Shown piece by piece: positions 24,330-55,779 of a DNA stretch of 64,000 nucleotides. Both the position numbers and the translations under genes were made by a program. The DNA lies in the NCBI GenBank assembly GCA_964247055.1, contig OZ176050.1:2480001-2544000 (forward strand), in the 5' to 3' direction. The stretch's first letter is position 1; every line of letters begins with the position of its first letter. This DNA is from Paragordius varius (taxonomy: Eukaryota > Nematomorpha). Below the pieces are notes generated by a model. It made no database searches. It was not told the DNA's origin and saw nothing but the letters and a program-made list of their open reading frames with translations.

Positions 24330-25517
24330 GGGTGGAGTGATTAAAAAAAAGGAAACCCTTTAAGTGTTTCCTATGCTCACTTTTTCAAAGAAAGGGTTTC
24401 CTTATAATTCATATAAAAAACACATCTGATTAACTCTCGAGTTTCCTTAAACCATGCCTAAAACCGATATAAGTATACCTAAATAAAGTAATTTAATAAT
24501 ATTTAATCTTTTAGATATCCCATAGTTTTAAATAAATCTATGGTGCCGTATGTTGTAATTCAAAAAAAGAAGCCTATAAAAATCTTCAAAAAGATTTGTT
24601 GACAGTAACAAAGAATTATTATGAGATAGATCAGATAATAAAAGCAATAGATATGAAAACTTCTATGATTTAAATATTACAGGAAACGTTGTCATTAAAG
24701 ATCGCACAGAATCGGAAGAATTTCTAAATTATTATGATAATCTAATTCACATTTTATGATAATAAATAGATTAAAGTTTATTTACACATTTTTTTATGAT
24801 AAAATAATAGTTTTTATACTTTAAATTTGACCAGAATCACATAAGATACTGATTGACTTTAAATTTTTGAGGCTTGCATACAATAAGATATGAGATTTGT
24901 TAAAAAGTTCACCCAAAAACTAGCTAAATAGTAATTTGATGCCCGGGATCTGCATGAAATCTGAAAAAAATTCTTATTTTTGTCGCAGACTCAGGGCTCC
25001 TCCTCTTCTTTCATCGAAATCAGGGAACAGTGTTTTGTCATAAAGTTTATTGTTTGATAATTAAATCGTAGAATTTGTTTCATTTCAGATAATTGATTCT
25101 CATGCATATTTATATGTTTTTTTTGTTTCTTATCTAAGATCGTAGAGCAAACATTTAATTTCTACACTGTATTCCAAATATACTAGAAAAATCTAAAATA
25201 TTTAATAATAACTCTGAAAATTGAAATTAAACTTATTGAATCTAATATCAAAACCATATTAGCTCTAATTGCCTTGTTTGATCCTCTACTATCGATTGAA
25301 ATAAAATTTATAAATATTTAAGGATGGTATTTAGCATCCTAAAAAATATGTAGGGTTTCCTTTAATAAATTTTTTTATTCACTTGAAAACAAGTGTTTCC
25401 TTAAAAATCTAATGTTAATTTTTTTAGGGTTTCCTTAGCTTTTTATTCACTCCAAATTAAGGAAATTCTTAAAAAAGCTAAGGAAAAAGTGTTTCCTTTT
25501 TTTTATTCACTCCACCC
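24330..25517 (+). mobile_element. Non-autonomous TIR element, copy 1, AAT target duplication
   Basis: 1188 bp, bounded by gggtggagtg and its complement cactccaccc, with AAT directly repeated on both sides (24327-24329 and 25518-25520). Just inside the left end are 'aaaaggaaaccctttaagtg' and 'ttcaaagaaagggtttcctt'; the right end has several 'gggtttcctta' and 'ttattcact' subterminal repeats. No transposase. It lies in the loop of palindrome 2. Confidence 0.8.
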
Positions 25518-26164
25518 AATGTGTTAGCTCCCAACAATATTTCGGATTGTGACAGCTATGTTATAAAAATGAGATGGTGATTATAATTTTTTAAAACCCA
25601 ATAATCTTTTTTATTTAGATGATCACCCGGTTTATAAAGAGTATCGAACAAGTTTATAAATTATAATGTTACTGATAATAAGACTCTCACGCTATTGCAA
25701 TCAATGTTTTTAAAATTCAACTGTCTTATTATAAAAATTGATGATATTAATCATTATTAAATTGTAGCAAATCTAACATACAAGACGGTCAATGACAATG
25801 ATGATATAGATCGACCATAAAGCTGGATGATTCCAACATTGAATTATGATTTATATTAGAGTGATTTATTTTATATAAATAAATTTATTTATATCTAAAA
25901 ATAATATGCTTCTTATTCATAGTTTTTGAAGGGTGGAAAAATATCGGCTTAGTATATTTTGTGTGATTTTATTAGTAGAAGGTCTTTATTATCGATCTCT
26001 CTAAAATTTTTTATAAATATATTTTATTTGCATCTATATATCGATGTTTATGTGAATATAGATTATTTTTTATATTGGTTGGTATTTATAAATACATATA
26101 AAACCGAAAAGCATTGATTTTTACCTGTCTTTATTATAGTATGTAAAAAATATTTCAAGACTAT

Positions 26165-27412
26165 GGGTGGAGTGAATAAAAAAAAGGAAACCCTTTAAGT
26201 GTTTCCTATGCTCACTTTTTCAAAGAAAGGGTTTCCTTATAATTCACATAAAAAACACATCTGATTAACTTTCGAGTTTCCTTAAACCATGCCTAAAACC
26301 GATATAAATGTACCTAAAGAAAAATTAAGACTTCTTCTTGCAAAGTATAATATTTAATATTTTAGATATCCCATAGTTTTAAACAAATCTACGGTACCGT
26401 ATATTGTAATTTAAAAAAAAGAAGCTTATAAAAATCTACAAAATGATTTGTTGACAGAAACAAAGAATTATTATGAGATTGATCAGATATAGCGATAGAT
26501 ATGAAAACTTCAATCAAAAAAATATGAATTAAATAATACAGGAAACGTTGTCATAAAAGATCGCACGAAATCGGAGAAAATTTTCCTAAATTCTAAAGAT
26601 CGCACAGAATCGGAAGAATTTTTCAATTATTATGACAATCTAAATCACATTTTATGATATTAAATAATAAATAGATTAAAGTTTATATATACATTTTTTT
26701 ATGATAAAATAATAGTTTTTATACAAATTTTCATTTGACAAGAATCACATAAAAAACTGATTGACTTTAAATTTTTGAGGCTTGCATACAATAAGAAATG
26801 AGATTTGTTAAAATGTTTACCCCAAAAACTAGCTTAATAGTAATTTGATTCCCGGGATCTGCGGCAAATCTTAAAAAAATTCTTATTTTTGTCTCCTCAG
26901 AACTTCCTCTTCTTTAAGCGAAATCAGGGAAAAGTATTTTGTCATAAAGTTTATTGTTTGATTATTAAATCGTAGAATTAGTTTTATAGATAATTGATTC
27001 TCATGCATATTTTATATGTTTTTTAGTTTCTTATCTAAGATCGTTGAAATATTTACTACACTGTATTCCAAATATACTAGAAAAATCCAAAATATATAAA
27101 AATAACTTTGAAAATTGAAATTTAAACTTATCGAATCTAATATCAAAACCGTATTAGCTCTAATTGCCTTGTTTGATCCTCTACTATCGATTGTTATAAA
27201 ATTTATAAATATTTAAGGATGGTATTTAGCATCCTAAAAAATATGTAGGGTTTCCTTTAATATATTTTTTTATTCACTTAAAAACAAGTGTTTCCTTAAA
27301 AATCTAATGTTAATTTTTTTAGGGTTTCCTTAGCTTTTTATTCACTCCAAATTAAGGAATCTCTTAAAAAAGCTAAGGAAAGAGTGTTTCCTTTTTTTTA
27401 TTCACTCCACCC
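26165..27412 (+). mobile_element. Non-autonomous TIR element, copy 2, TAT target duplication
   Basis: 1248 bp, same orientation and same internal order as copy 1. TAT is repeated on both sides (26162-26164, 27413-27415). The empty site survives in the other arm of palindrome 2 (reverse complement near 23130-23150, reading 'gactatgtataatttac'), which fixes the element limits and dates the insertion after the palindrome formed. A 3-bp duplication fits the PIF/Harbinger or CACTA groups, but the TIR matches neither consensus that I know. Confidence 0.82.
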
Positions 27413-27419
27413 TATGTAT

Positions 27420-28090
27420 AATTTACAATGCAAAACCTAAAAAACAAAAAAAAACTAATTTTTACTAAGTTTGTTAAAAACCGCAATTTTTACCTGTATT
27501 TATTATAATGTCCAAAATATATAGTAATTAATTACAATTAACAATGGAAAAACTAAAAAAACTAATTTTTTACTAAATTTATTAAAAACCGCAATTTTTA
27601 CCTGTATTTATTATAAGGAATATGTAGTAATTATTTACAAATGCAAAACCTAAAAAACAAAAAAAACTAATTTTTACTAAGTTTGTTAAAAACCGCAATT
27701 TTTACCTGTATTTATTATAATGTCCAAAATATGTAGTATTTAATTACAATTAACAATAAAAAACCTAAAAAAAACTAATTTTTTACTAAATTTATTAAAA
27801 ACCGCAATTTTTACGTGTATTTATTATAAGGTCCAAAATATGTAGTAATTATTTACAACAATGCAAAACCTAAACTAAATTTTTACTAAATTTATTATAA
27901 ACCTCAATTTTTACCTGTATTTATTAAAATGTCCAAAATATGTAGTAATTGATTACAATTAACAATGTTACATAAAAAAACAAAAAAAATAAATTTGACA
28001 AAATTTAAAAACCGAATCTTTACCTGATTAAAATGTCTGAAATACTTAAAAATTATTAATAATTAACAATGCAAAACATAAAAGACAAAA
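27420..28090 (-). repeat. Tandem ~110-bp units, right arm of palindrome 2
   Basis: Six to seven units in the opposite orientation to 22620-23180. Unit number differs between the arms, as expected if tandem units expand or shrink independently. Confidence 0.8.
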
Positions 28091-28519
28091 ATCTAAAAAA
28101 TTTTCACAAATATATATTTACCATATAAAATTATAATATCAATATTGATTAATACAGGATTTAACATGTTGAAAAATATTTATTATTAAATTTAGGAATA
28201 ATTAACATAAAAAATTTTAAAATACATATTTTACTATTTATTAATTTATCAAAGATTAAACCCACAAAATTCCGCATCTAAATACGTAACAACAATACTA
28301 CAAATGTTAACATAAATTGCTATAATATTTTCAAAATTTAACATTACAAAATATCCATCAAATTAAAGCCTATATTAATTCTCACGTCAATCCTCTTTTA
28401 TATGTATATTATACTACGAATAATTTCGTGGTTCAGTATTTTGCGCATTGGATAAACCATTTTATTGGACTGGCAATAAAATTACTGAACATACATTAAA
28501 ATGCATTCAATAAATACAG

Positions 28520-29192
28520 TAAAAGTTTTATTGATCGCCGAAAAAATATATTATAAATAAATATGTAAAATAAATAACATGTTAAAAGTGCGCAGTAGAA
28601 AAAACTATGAAGCATAAGCTATTAATTTATGCGTTTAATATAGTTAGCACTATATTCCATAGCCCCAATTAACATCTATCCATTCACAAATTCTATATAT
28701 TCCATTCCGTTGCTAAACCCACATTTAAACCAAAAGTCATCTTCTGTTTATTTTTGGGTGGAAATTATTAGATTCATATTTTTTTGGATGGCACACACCT
28801 TATGTTTGCGTGAGATATTGTATCTCTATATTATTTGTTGGCTATCATTTTATTAATTAATATTTACTCTTGCTAATTGGAATTTTTGGCATTCAGATTT
28901 GTGAAAAGCATTATTCCTAATCGTTTATCATCGTTTATATTTGCAAAGTTGATTTGGCTCTATCTTATGCTCTATAATTACAAAATATATATCCAGTTTG
29001 TGAAATATGTCTATTTATTGGATCTAAACTGATCTCCTATGAAATTATGTAATATGTATTCCATTCTATGCGTTCTTTTTATTACATAGGTATGAAAAAT
29101 ATAGTATGCTTTTGCTACCACATCCAATTTGTCGCAACAATATTTATGAGATTATCTACTAACTTAAAACGCCAAATACAGACTTAATAGTA
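28520..29192. promoter_or_regulatory. Upstream region of adenylate cyclase, no motif identified
   Basis: 670 bp of AT-rich DNA between palindrome 2 and the adenylate cyclase start codon. It must contain the promoter if transcription starts nearby. No specific element could be supported. Confidence 0.35.
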
Positions 29193-48736
<19,544 letters not shown>

Positions 48737-50173
48737 CCTTCATTCAACTCAATTGCTATATAAATTTATTATATATCAAATAATTTATTCACTATTTAAT
48801 TGTAAACTATTATAAATAAATCACTATTAAATTTTATCGCAATATATTTGCATTTGTCATTTGACTATAAAGCGGTTATAAACTTTTTATCGAGGGAAGT
48901 ATCGTCTTTGAATCCTTTTGTTGATCAATAATAAATTTAATCAACCAACCATGAGAAAGATTTAGATATGGATAATATATTATCGTAATAAAATTTGTAA
49001 TAACATTCAAGTCAAACCGCCAATTTTTTATAATGCTTCTTAAAATAGGTTTTTACTTGCTTCTTTTATATGTTTGGGAAATTATTTAGATTTGTATTAA
49101 ACTACTCCATCTGTTTCAACAGACACTTTTTAATATTTGGCAAAATATAAACTTGATTATATGCGTTTCATTATAAACATCCAAAACTTAAAAATAATTA
49201 TAACAGTAAATATATTAATTTTTCTTAAGAACGAGTCATATAGCGCAAATGGAAAAAAATATTTCAATCCTATCTTAGGAACACAAAGTTAAGATGGTCG
49301 ATTTATGTGGGGGTCAGATCTTATTATTGGCAAAGTATAATAAATTCAACAAAATCATGTAGCAAAATATCATCTTAAAATCTCCACGTATAATTGTAAG
49401 GAAAAATGATAATAAGTTGATTTCGCCATTAAGCCGTTTATATTCTTTCTAATACTTTCTATGTTTTTCAAACTTAATCGGTATTTTTCTCCATAATATA
49501 TATTTTAATTACTAAATTGTTTTGATTTTTGATTAAAATCGTAAAAACATATATTGACCTACCAATAAACTGGCTTTTAAAGTATAGCTTGAACATTAAT
49601 ATTGATGGTTCAGCATTAATTTCATAGATCGTTTGTAAAATAAAGCAATTTTTTTGTTAACGGTGCGATTCATTACAAAACAACTTAAAAATCATTTATA
49701 AAAGCTGTTAATATCGCAACTTAAGCAATTAAAAGAATAGAAAATTTGACTTTGTATTTTAAGAGGCTCATAACATATTTGACACTCTAAAATTTAAATT
49801 TATTAAATTTATAATATTTTATTGGAAATTTATTTGACATTTTATTATAATCACCATGAGTCTTACCGAATGTTATAATCATTTACTCAATTTTTTTCTA
49901 TAAAAAATAAAATCTAACACATATTATATATTTTATAAATTTTTTTCTTCGCCCTACATAATTTTTTCATTCAAATAGGTAGTGTTTACCTGTTAATATA
50001 CGTCAGTGCAAAATGCTACTATACTGTATCTACATGTTTAGTCTGGAGTATTTTTTTAACCGAGATAGATATCAAAAAATTCGTTCAAAAATTTTGTTTA
50101 TTATATACAGCCCAGACATACATTTAATGATTAATAAATATTTTTTTTCATTTTAAATTTTTAATTTATAATC
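48737..50173. other. Intergenic DNA between cyclase and chromodomain gene
   Basis: 1.4 kb of AT-rich sequence. It contains the 3' end of the cyclase transcript and the promoter of the chromodomain gene. No repeat family or RNA gene was recognised. Confidence 0.45.
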
Positions 50174-52451
50174 ATGAGCACCGAAATCTATCAAGTGGAA
50201 AAAATATTAGCCAAACGCAAATACAAAGTAATAAATTATTTTTATTGTATGATAAATTATTTAGTAACTATTTAATTTTATTTTTATAAATATTTTAAGA
50301 ATGGAAAATGCAAATTTTTGATAAAGTGGAAAGGTTATAAAATGCATGAAAGCACATGGGAACCTCAACAAAATATACTGGATCCTCTTTTGATTTTGGC
50401 GTTTGAGACAGAGTAATTTAAATATATATTATATATAAATATATATACAATATGAGTAAATATTCATTACTTATAATCTGTCAATAATTATTGACATATA
50501 GTAAGTATGAAGCAAAGAGATATATACTTTTCCCGCTTTTTCTTGTTATTAACCTATAATAATTTCTTCTTTGCTATATATGCTCTATCTTTTGAAAAAG
50601 TAGCCAGGGTACATTTTACCATCTAAACAGTATTGAAGATTTGATATTGTATAGTTATTGTACCTTTCGGGAGACTTTTTTTAATTCAATATAAAATTTT
50701 CGGGGCTAAGCGCTAAATTAAATAACTAAAACTTACTTTATTTTTTTCAATACAAAAATGGCTAAAATTTCACTCCATATCATATATGACTAAAAAGAAA
50801 AAAAAAACTATTATTGATTAATATCCTAATTTGGAAATAAAATTTATTTAAAATATAATTATTTTAAATTTATGTTGAAACAAATATATATGCATTTTAT
50901 ATTTTTAAAAAGCTATTATATCCATCCTAATCAGTATATTTAAAAAATGGAAGATGTTTGATTTTATTTATATGTATACGTCTAGCATAGTCGAGCTTTT
51001 TGCCAGTTCAGTCCCACTTCATAGAGTAGTATTGAAAAAAAGCCCCCAAAAATCTTTTATTTGAAGCAAAATTGGCGAGCCCATTGAAATTTTATAAAAC
51101 TTATTCATTCATATATGAATGTCTATGTTATATGTTAGTCTTCCGAAAGGCACAGGTTTTTTAAATACAAGGTGTAGTAATGAGTATCTACCGATTTTTT
51201 GGTCGTAATTTCATTAAGGAAATCATTTATTTTATTTAAAATATTTTTCATCGAATTCTACTTATTTCGCCCATCTTTCAAGTGATAAAGCCATGCCAGG
51301 GAAAGTACCATGTCTTCTGGACCTCCGGTCATTTTATCTATGCATTGTTTAAGTTAATTTGGCGATAGCGCTGTATATCGGTTCACAGAGTTTTAGTTTA
51401 AATACACAATATCGCTCTGTAACCAGATGAGCATAATCTTTTACCGAAGAGTTGATATTGATGGACGGGCCTAAAAAGATCTCATCACCTGTCACACAAT
51501 TCAATGCAAAAATGATTTTCTTTCGTGGTATTGAAACAGAAAGTTATTTTGTGATTTTCTTGACGTTCGTTTTAAATGAGTGGACCCATTTACCGTATTT
51601 AAGGGCCTGTCTCATTCGCATAGACGTCTTGATTTGGTACTGCCGATTGCCGTTGAGCTTATAATCATCTTGTACTCAATCGTCTTCGCAGTTGTGAGGT
51701 CTACCAAATCTCCCACTCTCTTTCACATTGATATCACAACTTTTAATTTTTAAACCCTGTTTCACCATATGTTTCCAGAAATTGATGACTTTCAAGAGCC
51801 TTTTTTTCTGATGAAAGAAGTAAAGCAATATGTGCTGAAAATGTTCAATACTGAATTTTGAAATAAGACGAGGCCCTTTGGCAATGAGTGTTGATTGGTT
51901 AATATAAGATGAACAAAACGGCGTTTGTATCTAATTAATCGTCTGCGGGTTTTCCGCCGACATCTTCTGTTAATTAAGTCGGTAATTACTTATTATTACA
52001 GCTGGTATATGTTGCTAATATTCAATAAAGAATTCTATCGTTTTTATTTTTTAGATTACGCAATGAAAAAATGCAAAAAATCATAGATAAGCGCCGTGGT
52101 TTTTCCAATCATATTATCGATTCGCCACGATCATCTAGTAAAATGAAATACTATTGCAATGTGCTAAATAATCAAATTAATGCATTGAAGGCGTACCAAA
52201 CAGCTTTAGATCACAATATCCGGACGCATATTGATCAATTGAAACATCATGACAAGTCTGACAAATTAAATTCTCGCTATCAAATATTAAATGGCAAGGC
52301 CAATATACAATCAAATGATACAGTTCTCGAAAACTTTAATAGACCATCTGTGATAGTTTGGCGGAAAAGTTCAATGGAAAATAAATACAAACTCACTCCT
52401 CCTAAAGACTTGTATTTTGTAAAATACATATCTTACATGTTCGTGAGATAA
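50174..52451 (+). CDS. Polycomb/CBX-type chromodomain protein
   Basis: Predicted 187-aa nuclear protein from exons 50174-50227, 50300-50412 and 52055-52451 (introns 72 and 1642 bp; phases close). The chromodomain occupies residues 5-54: [35 protein letters not shown] and [14 protein letters not shown]. The aromatic cage positions (Tyr of YQVEK, Trp of IKWK, Tyr of KGY) are kept, so binding of trimethylated histone H3 lysine is expected. The ending NILDP.L..AFE is characteristic of Polycomb CBX proteins rather than HP1. The rest is basic and Asn/Lys/Ser-rich. No chromoshadow domain and no clear C-terminal Polycomb repressor box is seen, so it could be a short, divergent Polycomb orthologue or a lineage-specific chromodomain protein. 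A mariner relic lies in the long intron. Confidence 0.85.
50661..51151. mobile_element. MITE-like element with inverted ends in chromodomain intron 2
   Basis: Ends 'acctttcgggagact' and 'agtcttccgaaaggc' are imperfect inverted copies enclosing about 490 bp with no coding capacity. No target duplication could be fixed. Confidence 0.45.
51230..51915 (-). pseudogene. mariner-like transposase relic
   Basis: The minus strand gives the mariner order in broken frames: [18 protein letters not shown] (the N-terminal FRHI.LFYF motif), [12 protein letters not shown] (the GRP motif), a middle part [17 protein letters not shown] and the C-terminal [18 protein letters not shown]. It contains stops and substitutions in all catalytic parts. 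It sits inside intron 2 of the chromodomain gene, antisense to it. Confidence 0.6.
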
Positions 52452-53115
52452 AGTTAATCGGTGCTGGAACATTTATATTATATTTCTTTTGGGAATCCTT
52501 TTTGTATCTTAGCGAATGAACTATATAATGTTTATATAAAATGTAAATCATTATGATATCTACTAATTGCATTACATTTCGTTTTTAATCAGATCTCAGA
52601 ATTAATCAACTATAGCCAATTAACAAAAAGAAGGCATAAGTGGCCTAAAAGTGCTAAAATATTATGGTTTTCTCTTTCAACTTGTTAACAGAATGTTTTA
52701 CATAATAAAAAATGTAATTGGCTGGAAAACAAGTATCTTAGTTTAATTAGCGATTGATAGTACCTTATTATTTGTAATAGAAATCGTGATTGAATGTTGT
52801 ATAAACAGATAACAGGACGCAAAACTTTTTTAAAATATTTTTTTAGAGAAGTGTATTTTATTTGCTGTTCCATGATTTACAGTAATAAAACTAGTTTTTA
52901 TAAAAATTAAATTATAGCTATTTATTGTCGCTTTTATACTGTTAAATATCAAAAAATTATGTTTTATATATCGGGATTCTGATTTAGGTTCTGCAACATA
53001 CAAAAATACGCTATAAATTCTAAATTTATTGCAAATGCTGAGCATATAAAACTCAACATTAATAAAAAATTTAAGACAAGCTTTATTAAATAATGAGTAT
53101 AATTGATTAAACATC
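52452..53115. other. Convergent 3' region of chromodomain gene and ADO gene
   Basis: No gene seen. A 'tttatt' at 53087 would be an AATAAA poly(A) signal for the minus-strand ADO gene, about 25 bp past its stop codon. Confidence 0.5.
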
Positions 53116-53804
53116 CTATACAGTTATTTTGGGTCCTAAATAGGGTTGGTTTTCACACCAATAATCATCAGGGCATTTTATTTTTTGAAGAACGATTTTA
53201 TCTCCAACTTTTAACGTTCCATCACCATTCTTACTAAATATATTAAAATAATGACAATCTCTATCGAGAGAATGATTGTATGGTGGTATTAAAAGATCGA
53301 TAAAACTACCGGATTTTTCAAACGTTCTTATCTCATGTATATTATTATCGTTTGGAGTCAGCATTACGCATTTACATTGATTATTGGCTGTAATTTTGGA
53401 GATAAATTTAGTTAATATATTTGAATTGGTGATCCACATTGATTTTAACTTTTCCAAAAAACTAAACGTTGTGATAGTTATTTCGCCTGTTAAGACTTTA
53501 ATAAAACAATACATATGCGGATGATCATGTAAGGGAAGGCGAGAATTAGGGGGTAATGAAAATATACTTAGGCTTATATTCTCATCTTGGTATATTTGAA
53601 TAAATTGAATTGGTGTATAATCATAGGCTAATAATAAGATCAAAATAAACCTATGGTGGAAAGTTTTCCAGAGAAACCAACATCTTCGCACCGGATTTTA
53701 TGAAAAAGATTTTCAATATGTTTTAAATCAAGAGAATTTATAGAGTTACCATATTTGGGAGAAATATTGCGGGCAGTATTTATAAGTTGATTAACCAAAC
53801 ACAT
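53116..53804 (-). CDS. ADO: ADO-type thiol dioxygenase (cysteamine / N-terminal cysteine)
   Basis: Predicted 221-aa non-haem iron enzyme that oxidises cysteamine and N-terminal cysteines; in animals this links oxygen level to protein degradation. Two exons, 53804-53651 and 53627-53116, are joined across a 23-nt GT..AG intron. The start is the first ATG after an in-frame stop, and its MCLVNQLINTARNI matches the MASLIQRIARQ start of human ADO. LDLKHIENLFHKIRCEDVGF matches the LKSLL.QLRAEDL region. The iron ligands are in LPLHDHPHM (two His) and NNIHEIRTF (one His). Also present are DLLIPPY, DRDCHYF with the Cys-x-Tyr pair that cross-links in human ADO, and the end DDYWCENQPYLGPK. Human ADO is 270 aa; the missing part is the loop before the third ligand. 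Confidence 0.92.
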
Positions 53805-54780
53805 ATGTCCATCGCCTGTGTGCTATTGCGACTGTAAAGAAATACATGTGTTAAAAATAAAATTTATAATGTATAGCAGACGGCATAATTGTTTTCAAAA
53901 GACGGCTCTTTTTGCCTTAAAATTTTATTTTTTTAAGTTAATCAAAGCAATTTATTTTAAATGAGGATATTCCACTATTTTCTTCAGGTATCCAAAGGGA
54001 TCAAAGGCATTTTCTTTCTCATTCTCCACACAGGCTACCCTTGTCGCCTTCCTATGCTTTGCTATATTTCCAAATAAAGAGCGCTATTTCTTATTTGTTG
54101 GTTCGAAACATCTATAATAAAACGTATGTAAATACAAAAATGATAGAAACTAATTATATATTGTTTTATTAATTATTATGATATATGTATACCTTACAAA
54201 AACAAAAGTCATTGACAGACACTTTCACCGAAATCTACCTCCCTGGATTTTTAAAGACGCCATACTGGTCGATGTTGTCTTTGGCGTGTAGGCGTCTTCC
54301 TCCATCAGTTTGGTTTTAATTTAACCACTTAAGATGGTTCACAAATTATTCATAAGTTAGTATCAGTTATTACGCCATATATACCGCAGAAGCTATCTCC
54401 ATATATTTTCAGTAAGTGGCGAAAGACTTCTATTTCAAAGCCGCTTTAAGTTAGCTCATTTTGTGATGGAATAGATGTGTTTTAATAATACCCGATATGT
54501 GTCATGAGACACTAAACACGTGTTAAATTTTTTTAAAAAACTATACCAAGCTATGAGCCGCAAAAATAATTGACAAATCCCTGAGACTTATGAGCGTATA
54601 ACATTGCCTCAAAAATCAGGGGGATAAAAAAAACTGATGAAATATATTTATTCTGAGAGTAAAATGTAGCAGTATTAGCATGGTGCGTTTGGTTGTGGCT
54701 CTTAGGGTGATACAAGAAAGTTATTTACAGTTTTGTCTCCATATCAGAAAATAATTTGCTCACCTTATTTATATAAATAT
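53805..54780. other. Upstream of ADO, unassigned
   Basis: Contains short open pieces with somewhat higher GC content (53980-54110 and 54200-54330) that look like decayed coding sequence, but I could not place them in a family. Confidence 0.4.
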
Positions 54781-55745
54781 TTTGGTGTAGGCTAAATTCG
54801 GCATTCCAAAAAATATACTAAAATAGTTTATACTCTGCATATAAAAAACAAAACAATATTTTTTAAAAAATTACTTTTTAGATGTGGCGCTGAAACCATA
54901 TCTAAAATAAGCTACTCTTAAAATAAACGCAAAAATGCCGGGTTGCGATAAAAATTAATATATGCTAAATCTTGACATAAAAATATTTTTTAAAAAATGC
55001 ATAATTTTTATGAAAATTCAAATTTTGGTTGAAGCGTATTTCTTACTAGTGTAAGGCATGAGGAAGCGGTATAAAAACGAGTGTAATCAATGATACTAAT
55101 CATTTTATCACCTCCGAAAATCGTTTAAAATTCGTTCATCTGCAAATTTATGTTAAATTTAAATTGAGTTTTTTTAGGAAATTTAGAAATATTTTAAAGT
55201 AAACAAACCTTTAAATCAAAATTCTACAGCGAATGTTTAGTATCATTAAATTGTTTAGAAAAAGTGATTTATTCGTTTCCATCATGCTTTAAATTAGATA
55301 AAGAAAACTTCAACAAAATTTATAAAAAATTAAATTTTCGAAAAAAAAATATCTAATTTTTTAAAATTTTTTAATTTGATTTCAAAATTTCGCACATAAT
55401 TAAAATCGCGCATTGGAACTTTTGCGTTTATTTTACGAGAACTGGACCATATTAAATCAGCGAAATGAGACTTTCGGAGCCCACATCTAATAATTAAAAT
55501 TTTTTGAAAATATTATTACTTATAATATGTAGTTTATAATATATTTTAGTTATGTTTTTAGGAATGAAGCCTCCCAGCGTTCACCAAAAAAAATATTTAA
55601 ATAAATAGGCGATGCCATTTTCTGATATGGAGCACCACTTACCATTTTTTTATATAACTCGTAAGGGCCTAAACCTATAGCACCATGATAATCCAAATAT
55701 ATTTTCCTATAAAAATATGTATGTTTCATCATGTTAATTTTTTAG
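54780..55745 (+). repeat. Fold-back family repeat, copy c (both arms visible)
   Basis: Left arm: 'aaataaacgcaaaaatgccg', 'ttggttgaagcgta', 'gaggaagcggtataaaaacg'. Right arm, inverted: 'cgtttccatcatgc', 'gaaaacttcaacaaaat', 'ttgcgtttattttacgagaa', 'cggagcccacatcta', 'ggaatgaagcct', and a complement of 'gataggaaaatat' near 55705. The centre is near 55110-55260. Arms of 400-600 bp and no long open frame. Confidence 0.7.
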
Positions 55746-55779
55746 GGACACTGTGTAAGGAGTTAGCCATGCCGGTGGC

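Larger units (their letters stand above)
22220..28520. repeat. Palindrome 2: long inverted repeat with internal tandem units
   Basis: Sequence from about 22250 ('aatgtatgttcaataatttt', 'gaggattgacgtgagaatt') returns in reverse complement up to about 28500. Each arm contains tandem ~101-117-bp units recognised by 'acaggtaaaaattgcggttt' (about 22732, 22846, 22955, 23056, 23173) and its complement (about 27482, 27592, 27704, 27804, 27903, 28015). The arms continue inwards through 23400-23950 and 25530-26160. The right arm is longer because it holds a TIR element (26165-27412). No protein-coding gene was found. Long inverted termini with internal tandem units recall Foldback transposons. Confidence 0.8.

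Noticed and set aside
53116-53691. Reading the ADO protein as starting at 53691 in one uninterrupted frame
   Set aside because: That start codon is GTG, not ATG, and its first ~22 residues do not resemble the family; a 23-nt intron and an ATG at 53804 restore the ADO N-terminus.
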